A stretch of 47,771 nt of DNA from Proteiniphilum sp. GTDB taxonomy: Bacteria; Bacteroidota; Bacteroidia; Bacteroidales; Dysgonomonadaceae. This document shows, piece by piece, positions 42,771 through 47,771 of this stretch; positions within the stretch are counted from its first letter, which is position 1, and each line of letters begins with the position of its first letter. The position numbers and the translations under genes are program-made. Below the pieces are notes generated by a model that saw only the letters and a list, made by a program, of their open reading frames with translations, did not search any database and was not told where the DNA came from. The stretch covers positions 1 through 47,771 of the forward strand of contig JADLKK010000008.1 in the NCBI GenBank assembly GCA_016839025.1, written 5' to 3'.

Positions 42771-44615
42771 ATGTCTGACATCATACACCTGCTCCCCGAT
42801 TCCATTGCCAACCAGATCGCTGCCGGCGAAGTAATTCAACGTCCCGCATCGGTGGTGAAGGAGTTGGTGGAGAATGCTATTGATGCGGGTGCCACGCAGA
42901 TCCGCATCATCATCAAGGATGCGGGCCGCACCCTTGTTCAGGTGATCGATAACGGCAAGGGAATGTCGGCTACCGATCTTCGGATGGCTTTTGAGCGCCA
43001 TGCCACTTCAAAGATCCGCAGTGCGGACGATCTCTTTGCACTCTCTACCATGGGATTCAGGGGGGAGGCACTCCCCTCTATTGCGGCGATCTCACAGGTA
43101 GAGGTGAAAAGTCGCCGCGGGGAGGAGGAGCTGGGCAGCTTCCTGTTGATCAGCGGCTCAAAGCTGGAAAAGCAGGAATTTCTCTCCTGTGCTGCCGGTA
43201 CCTCCATAGCGGTGAAGAATATTTTCTTCAACGTGCCTGCTCGTCGCAAGTTCCTGAAATCGAACGAAACAGAGCGCCGCAATATTTTCACCGAAATAGA
43301 AAGGATCGTGCTGGTGAACCCTGACATCGAGTTCACCCTCATCGAAAATGAGATAGAGACGCTCCACCTGCCGAAGACCAACTTAAGGCAACGTCTCGTA
43401 CAGTTGGAAGGGAGGGGTATCAACCAGCAATTGATAGAGATCGATGAGGAGACCTCACTGGGAAAGATTTATGGTTATGTGGCGCGTCCCGAGTTTGCCA
43501 GAAAGGGACGTGCCAGCCAGTTCTTTTTCGTTAACAATCGTTTCATCCGTCACCCCTATTTTCATAGGGCGGTGATGCAGGCTTTTGAGCCGCTGATCGC
43601 CCCCAATGAGAAACCGAGTTATTTCATCTATTTCCGGGTAGAGCCTGAGACGATCGATGTGAACATCCATCCCACCAAGACCGAGGTGAAGTTCGAAAAT
43701 GAGCAGGCACTCTGGCAAATCATACTGGTGACGATCAGGGAATCACTTGGTAAGTTCAATGCCGTGCCCAGCATCGATTTCGACCGGGAGGATGCCCCGG
43801 AGATACCACTCTTTGATCCGTCACGTAGCTCTCCTATGCCCCGTGTGAGTGTGGATCCCAACTACAACCCCTTTCATCAGCCATCCTCTGTTTCCTTCCG
43901 GCCGAAGTCTCCAACTTCGGGCTGGGAACAACTCTACCGGGATTTTGAGAAGGAAAAGGAAAAAGAGGATGCGTTCCCTGCCGAAGATGGAGTGTCTCAG
44001 GGAAACCTGTTCACTCCGGCTGGAGCCGGTTCCAATATACCGGAAAGCGACCTCTATCCGGAGCATTATCAGTACAAACAACGTTATATCCTCACATCGG
44101 TGAAATCGGGGCTGATGATCATCGATCAGCACAGGGCACACGTGCGGATCCTGTTTGATAAATACCTGGCACAGATCATCAACCGGAAGGGTGTCTCACA
44201 AAGGGTGCTTTTTCCTGAGGTACTTGAGCTTTCAGCTGCTGAGGCCGCAGCACTGCCTGCCATCCGGGAGGAGCTGGAAGCGTTGGGTTTCGAACTGAGT
44301 CACCTGGGTAACCACAGTTTCGGTATACAGGGGATTCCTGCCGAGATCAGCAATGCCGATCCCTCACAGCTGATACGAACCATGATCGATCACAGTATGC
44401 ATACCGGGAATGATCTGAAGGATGAGATCCGGGAAGCACTGGCGCTCACGCTGGCCCGTATGACTGCTATTCCCTACGGGCGGGTGCTTGCCTCGGAAGA
44501 GATGCTGTTGGTGGTGAGTGAGTTGTTTGCCACACGGACGCCGGGCTATACACCGGACGGCCTGAAGGTGATCAGTGTCCTTTCCGACGGAGAGATCGAT
44601 AAGAAAATGCAGTGA
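42771..44615 (+). CDS. mutL: DNA mismatch repair protein MutL
   Basis: Links mismatch recognition by MutS to strand removal. 614 aa. The GHKL ATPase domain has NQIAAGEVIQRPASVVKELVENAIDAG, the DNGKGM motif, HATSKI and GFRGEALPSIA. ATG 42771 (MSDIIHLL) is the usual start. In the C-terminal dimerisation domain, the endonuclease motif DQHA(x2)E(x4)E reads DQHRAHVRILFD at 452-463, and the CPHGRP-type metal motif reads IPYGRVL at 567-573, so the metal-dependent nicking site appears lost. No MutH gene is visible here. Followed by an aldo/keto reductase gene after 24 nt. Confidence 0.96.
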   Translation: MSDIIHLLPDSIANQIAAGEVIQRPASVVKELVENAIDAGATQIRIIIKDAGRTLVQVIDNGKGMSATDLRMAFERHATSKIRSADDLFALSTMGFRGEALPSIAAISQVEVKSRRGEEELGSFLLISGSKLEKQEFLSCAAGTSIAVKNIFFNVPARRKFLKSNETERRNIFTEIERIVLVNPDIEFTLIENEIETLHLPKTNLRQRLVQLEGRGINQQLIEIDEETSLGKIYGYVARPEFARKGRASQFFFVNNRFIRHPYFHRAVMQAFEPLIAPNEKPSYFIYFRVEPETIDVNIHPTKTEVKFENEQALWQIILVTIRESLGKFNAVPSIDFDREDAPEIPLFDPSRSSPMPRVSVDPNYNPFHQPSSVSFRPKSPTSGWEQLYRDFEKEKEKEDAFPAEDGVSQGNLFTPAGAGSNIPESDLYPEHYQYKQRYILTSVKSGLMIIDQHRAHVRILFDKYLAQIINRKGVSQRVLFPEVLELSAAEAAALPAIREELEALGFELSHLGNHSFGIQGIPAEISNADPSQLIRTMIDHSMHTGNDLKDEIREALALTLARMTAIPYGRVLASEEMLLVVSELFATRTPGYTPDGLKVISVLSDGEIDKKMQ

Positions 44616-44639
44616 CCAACCACTTGAACAGATATTGCC

Positions 44640-45605
44640 ATGGAATATGCCTATTGCGGAAAGAGCGGACTACAACTTCCCAGGATCTCATTAGGGTTGT
44701 GGCACAATTTCGGATTTACCGACGATTACGACACCGCCCGGGATATGATTCTTTGTGCCTTCGGAGCGGGGGTGACCCACTTCGACCTGGCCAATAACTA
44801 TGGACCTCCCCCGGGGTCGGCTGAGAGCAATTTTGGCCGGATACTGGGAGAGCATCTCGCCTCACACAGGGATGAGATGGTTATCGCATCCAAGGCGGGA
44901 CACCTGATGTGGGCGGGACCCTATGGCGACGGATCCTCAAGGAAATACCTGATGGCCAGCATCGACCAGAGCCTGAAAAGAACCGGACTGGATTATTTTG
45001 ATATCTTCTATTCTCACCGCTACGACCCGAATACTCCTCTGGAGGAGACCATGCAGGCGCTGGTCGATATTGTCCGGGCGGGAAAGGCACTCTATGTGGG
45101 TATCTCGAAGTACCCGCCGGAGGAAGCACGCAGGGCAATGCGCTACCTGGCGGAACGGGATGTACCCTGTCTCATCTTCCAGGATAAATACAGCATGTTT
45201 AACCGATATCCGGAAGAGGAGATCCTTGCTGTGACAAGCGCATTTGGATCCGGTTTCATTGCCTTCTCACCCCTGGCGCAGGGATTACTCACCGACAAGT
45301 ACCTGCACGGCATCCCGGAGTATTCGCGTGCTGCTGACCCCGCTGGTTTTCTGAAAAAGGAACAGGTCGCACCGCTGCTCGTGGAAAAGGTGGCGAAGCT
45401 GAATAAGATTGCTGCCGGCCGCGGGCAGAGCATGGCCGGGATGGCACTGGCCTGGGCTCTTCGCGATGAGCGAGTCACCTCTCTCATCGTTGGCGCACGG
45501 AACGTGGATCAGTTGAAAGATAACCTGAAGGCGCAGGAACATCTTACCTTCACTGCGGAAGAGCTTTCACTGATTGATCAGATTCTTGACGGGGCAACCC
45601 TTTGA
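44640..45605 (+). CDS. Aldo/keto reductase (YghZ/AKR14-like)
   Basis: An NADPH-dependent aldehyde/ketone reductase. TIM-barrel features: GLWHNFG near the start, catalytic Asp-Tyr in HFDLANNYG, Lys in VIASKAG and His in YSHRYDP, plus the nucleotide-binding SLIVGARNVDQL near the end. The close match of NNYGPPPGSAESNFGRIL to L-glyceraldehyde 3-phosphate reductase (YghZ) suggests methylglyoxal or glyceraldehyde-phosphate detoxification, but the substrate is inference. ATG 44640 is the first in frame. It may be read from the mutL transcript. Confidence 0.93.
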   Translation: MEYAYCGKSGLQLPRISLGLWHNFGFTDDYDTARDMILCAFGAGVTHFDLANNYGPPPGSAESNFGRILGEHLASHRDEMVIASKAGHLMWAGPYGDGSSRKYLMASIDQSLKRTGLDYFDIFYSHRYDPNTPLEETMQALVDIVRAGKALYVGISKYPPEEARRAMRYLAERDVPCLIFQDKYSMFNRYPEEEILAVTSAFGSGFIAFSPLAQGLLTDKYLHGIPEYSRAADPAGFLKKEQVAPLLVEKVAKLNKIAAGRGQSMAGMALAWALRDERVTSLIVGARNVDQLKDNLKAQEHLTFTAEELSLIDQILDGATL

Positions 45606-45674
45606 AATAATCCTTCGGCAGACCAGGCGTCAGAGACTTAGAGAGCAAATAGATAGAGAGAAAGGGACACATTC

Positions 45675-46127
45675 ATGTACAGAAACAGATCGATCCTGTT
45701 CTTCCTGCTGGCAATGGTTCTCTCCTGTGGTGAGGAACCTTATCGCAATAGCATCCCTTTTGCACAGGTCAATTTTCTCATCGATCTCAACGGTCCCGAT
45801 TATGTCTTGGGTAATCAGCTGGAATATAAGATTCTTCTTGAGAATGACCGCCGACGGCCTGAGGATCGGATGGGCTATGCCGGTCTCCTGGTGGTTGCCG
45901 GGGCCTACGGCAAGCTTTATGCCTATGATTGCTGTTGTCCTTACGAAAAGAGTAGGGAGATAAGAGTTGAACCGGATAGCGATGGATATGCCAAGTGTCC
46001 TCGTTGTGGTTCGCTTTTCGTGACAATCTACGGACTGGGTAGTCCGGTGAGGGGACCCGCCACGGAGTCATTGCAGATATACAGGGTGATGCCATTGCAG
46101 GAGGGCATCTTTCGGATCATTAACTGA
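45675..46127 (+). CDS. Rieske-like lipoprotein with all-Cys ligand pattern
   Basis: 150 aa. The signal ends in a lipobox (LSC, Cys18). The domain from about 30 has a Rieske-like pattern: AYDCCCPYE (Cys86-88), then about 20 residues on AKCPRCGSLF (Cys108, Cys111), and ending VRGPATESLQIYRV, much as the GPA-x-x-L-x-x-Y end of Rieske domains. A true Rieske centre has C-x-H and C-x2-H; here both His positions are Cys (C86-x-C88, C108-x2-C111). So it may bind zinc or a four-Cys Fe-S cluster, or none. Its partner is unknown; an antiporter gene follows. Confidence 0.75.
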   Translation: MYRNRSILFFLLAMVLSCGEEPYRNSIPFAQVNFLIDLNGPDYVLGNQLEYKILLENDRRRPEDRMGYAGLLVVAGAYGKLYAYDCCCPYEKSREIRVEPDSDGYAKCPRCGSLFVTIYGLGSPVRGPATESLQIYRVMPLQEGIFRIIN

Positions 46128-46197
46128 TCTTTTGGTTCGAGAATATGTCAAAAGGGTATTTTAACAACTGGAAACGATGAAAAATGTCAGATTTTCG

Positions 46198-46205
46198 TAT
46201 CTTTG
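46198..46205 (+). promoter_or_regulatory. -7 box of the antiporter gene
   Basis: TATCTTTG, exact match, 64 nt upstream of the ATG; no TTTG at the usual distance. Confidence 0.5.
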
Positions 46206-46268
46206 TTCCCGATTTGTTGTTAGGTTTCTACAAAGGGATTCTCACAAACGCCCATAACATTTTTTTGG

Positions 46269-47480
46269 ATGAGAAAAGTATATATTTTTTCTTTTTTACT
46301 GGTTGTAGGTCTCATATTATCACAGATTGTGCCCCATCTGCTGGGAGGGTATTTTGACACATTCAAGTCGGTGACAGATGGATTGCTCTATATCTCACTT
46401 GCCTTTATCATGATCAATGTAGGCCGTGAGTTTGAGATCAACAAGAAGCAATGGCGCAGCTATACTGTCGACTATTTTGTGGCGATGGGCGCAGCAGCTT
46501 TTCCCTGGATCCTGGTGGCGCTTTACTATCTCTTTGCTGTGGCGCCGCCAGAGCTGCAGATTTGGAAGAACGGAGAGATCTGGAAGGAGACCTTTCTGCT
46601 GAGCCGGTATGCAGCACCCACCTCCGCGGGGATACTCTTCACCATGCTTGCCGCTGCGGGATTGCGTTACACTTGGGTGTACAAGAAGGTGCAGGTGCTG
46701 GCCATCTTCGACGATTTGGACACAATCCTGCTGATGATACCGCTCCAAATCCTGATGATTGGTATGCGCTGGCAGATGTTTGTCATCCTGGTGGTTGCCA
46801 TCCTGCTGATCTGGCTGGGATGGAGAAAGATGAACAGCTACGGTTTTCGTCAGGACTGGAAGGCGATTCTCCTCTTTTCTATCCTGTTGTTTGTGGTGAT
46901 TGATGCCATATATCTTGTTTCAACACATTTCTACGGCGAAGGGGGCAGTATCCACATTGAAATCCTGCTCCCCGCATTCATCCTTGGCATGATTATGAAA
47001 GCGGATCATTCGGTGGTGCCTGGTAAGGCCGAAGTGCGGGTTGCCAACGCTATTTCCTATTTCTTTATGCTGTTGGTAGGACTCAGTATGCCCCTCTTCC
47101 TGGGGATCGACTTTGTGGCGGCAGCCGAGAACTCTGCTTCCCATATTTCACAGATACCGATGCTTCCCTGGGGTATGATTGCATTGCATGTCTTTATTGT
47201 GACCATTATCTCCAACATCGGTAAGCTCTTTCCGCTGGCTTTTTATCGTGACAGAAAGCTGGATGAAAGGCTCGCCGTCTCCATTGGAATGTTTACCCGT
47301 GGTGAGGTGGGTGCCGGTGTGCTCTTCATTGCCATTGGCTATCATATGAGCGGTGTCTTGCTGATTATCTCTGTGTTGGCCATGTGTCTGAACCTTCTTT
47401 TTACCGGCTTCTTCATCGGATATGCCAAGAAGCTGGCAATGAGGTCGGCTCAGGAGCAGCTGGCAGAGGAAACCGCATAG
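46269..47480 (+). CDS. Cation/proton antiporter (CPA2-like)
   Basis: A 403-aa integral membrane protein with about ten to twelve hydrophobic helices. LLYISLAFIMINVGREFEI near residue 40, SRYAAPTSAGILFTML near 115, and a late TRGEVGAGVLF segment resemble sodium/proton exchangers of the CPA2/Kef type; the FDDLDT acidic pair near 155 sits where antiporters place their ion-binding Asp residues. No cytoplasmic nucleotide-binding (TrkA-N) domain is fused. It would exchange Na+ or K+ for H+ at the inner membrane; ion choice is unknown. Monocistronic, followed by another promoter. Confidence 0.85.
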   Translation: MRKVYIFSFLLVVGLILSQIVPHLLGGYFDTFKSVTDGLLYISLAFIMINVGREFEINKKQWRSYTVDYFVAMGAAAFPWILVALYYLFAVAPPELQIWKNGEIWKETFLLSRYAAPTSAGILFTMLAAAGLRYTWVYKKVQVLAIFDDLDTILLMIPLQILMIGMRWQMFVILVVAILLIWLGWRKMNSYGFRQDWKAILLFSILLFVVIDAIYLVSTHFYGEGGSIHIEILLPAFILGMIMKADHSVVPGKAEVRVANAISYFFMLLVGLSMPLFLGIDFVAAAENSASHISQIPMLPWGMIALHVFIVTIISNIGKLFPLAFYRDRKLDERLAVSIGMFTRGEVGAGVLFIAIGYHMSGVLLIISVLAMCLNLLFTGFFIGYAKKLAMRSAQEQLAEETA

Positions 47481-47532
47481 TTGTTGCCTCTCTCAATTGT
47501 GGATAAATGGTTCCAAAATATGGGTGAAATGC

Positions 47533-47563
47533 TTTGAAAACCGGATAAACATCTTTACATTTG
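47533..47563 (+). promoter_or_regulatory. Strong promoter toward the tandem tRNA-Gly region
   Basis: TTTG (47533-47536), 19 nt spacer, TACATTTG (47556-47563), full consensus. Transcription would start about 47570 and run into the tandem repeat. Confidence 0.75.
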
Positions 47564-47578
47564 CAGTCGCTAAAAAGC

Positions 47579-47771
47579 GTGAACAACGACCTTGGCAAGG
47601 TCATCTCGGTAGAGTGATGCCGGACAGCTCTTTGAATGATATAATATTGCGGAAGTAGCTCAGTTGGTAGAGCACGACCTTGCCCCAAGAGGAAAAGTGA
47701 ACAACGACCTTGGCAAGGTCATCTCGGTAGAGTGATGCCGGACAGCTCTTTGAATGATATAATATTGCGGA
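47579..47771 (+). repeat. Tandem unit of 118 bp, continuing past the window
   Basis: Positions 47579-47653 and 47697-47771 are identical over 75 nt, offset 118 nt. Each copy has a hairpin GACCTT-GGC-AAGGTC, AGCTCTTTGAA resembling a boxA antitermination site, and ends in GCGGA, the start of tRNA-Gly. The second copy is cut by the window end. Confidence 0.85.
47649..47684 (+). pseudogene. 5' half of tRNA-Gly (GCC)
   Basis: Thirty-six nt identical in form to the 5' half of a bacterial tRNA-Gly: acceptor GCGGAAG, D-arm GCTCAGTTGGTAGAGC, anticodon stem ACGACC and loop TTGCC, stopping right after the GCC anticodon. The expected AAGGTCG with the T-arm does not follow; the sequence continues CCAAGAGG into the next repeat unit. 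It is a broken gene, an interrupted gene, or an assembly error. Confidence 0.6.

Noticed and set aside
47498-47506. Exact DnaA box (TGTGGATAA)
   Set aside because: Only a single exact copy is evident; one such 9-mer is expected about once in every three windows of this size by chance.
1-47771. CRISPR array, insertion sequence or prophage
   Set aside because: No regularly spaced repeats of CRISPR type, no transposase or integrase, and no phage structural genes were seen.

Overview
The window looks like chromosomal DNA of a member of the Bacteroidota, most likely order Bacteroidales (family-level placement near Dysgonomonadaceae/Porphyromonadaceae is a guess). The grounds are: many start regions carry the Bacteroidota -7 promoter box TAnnTTTG, often with a TTTG/TTG box 18-22 nt upstream; Shine-Dalgarno sequences are nearly absent; and several families typical of the phylum are present (DUF4369-thioredoxin lipoprotein, DUF4296 lipoprotein, one-Cys DksA-like protein, long LspA, OstA-like protein, type 2 isoleucyl-tRNA synthetase). 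Gene content is mostly housekeeping. No prophage, CRISPR array, insertion sequence or secretion system is visible.

Layout. 1-3.4 kb: exported thioredoxin-like lipoprotein, peptidoglycan amidase, MlaD-like lipid-transport protein. 3.4-5.1 kb: AT-rich leader and dnaA. 5.2-8.1 kb: secreted endonuclease I, exported metallophosphoesterase, RNase HII. 8.1-10.2 kb (minus): Tex. 10.5-13.5 kb: Tat-exported Gfo/Idh/MocA oxidoreductase, radA, tRNA-Cys. 13.8-16.6 kb: GH20 hexosaminidase and GH43 lipoprotein. 16.7-17.0 kb (minus): small charged helical protein. 17.2-19.7 kb: adk-obgE-pgeF operon. 19.8-24.7 kb (minus): lipoprotein-type superoxide dismutase, rsfS-ftsH, two-domain DUF1080 lipoprotein. 24.9-27.0 kb: ribF converging on mltG. 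27.1-28.2 kb: tRNA-Ser, then a gene-poor scar with short palindromes, a dead AAA-ATPase fragment and an orphan 48-codon ORF with its own promoter. 28.3-30.4 kb: aminotransferase converging on an exported EEP-family hydrolase. 30.8-36.3 kb: ileS, DksA-like, lspA, DUF4296 lipoprotein. 36.5-39.2 kb: pyruvate phosphate dikinase. 39.4-45.6 kb: SurA-like isomerase, OstA-like protein, small tail-anchored protein, mutL, aldo/keto reductase. 45.7-47.5 kb: Rieske-like lipoprotein and a cation/proton antiporter. 47.5 kb to the end: a strong promoter followed by a 118-bp tandem unit that contains only the 5' half of a tRNA-Gly.

Themes. Cell-envelope biogenesis is well represented (amidase, MlaD, MltG, PgeF, SurA-like, OstA-like, LspA, FtsH), as are genome maintenance (DnaA, RadA, MutL, RNase HII) and exported degradative enzymes (endonuclease I, phosphoesterase, GH20, GH43, EEP hydrolase, DUF1080, Gfo/Idh). 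The last two could belong to a periplasmic 3-keto-sugar route. No obvious large new system is present. The best leads are the 4-Cys Rieske-like lipoprotein, the lipoprotein SOD with an internal start, the swapped GIHH signature in IleS, the MutL lacking its endonuclease motifs, the small-ORF locus after tRNA-Ser, and the tandem tRNA-Gly half at the right edge, which may be an assembly artefact.
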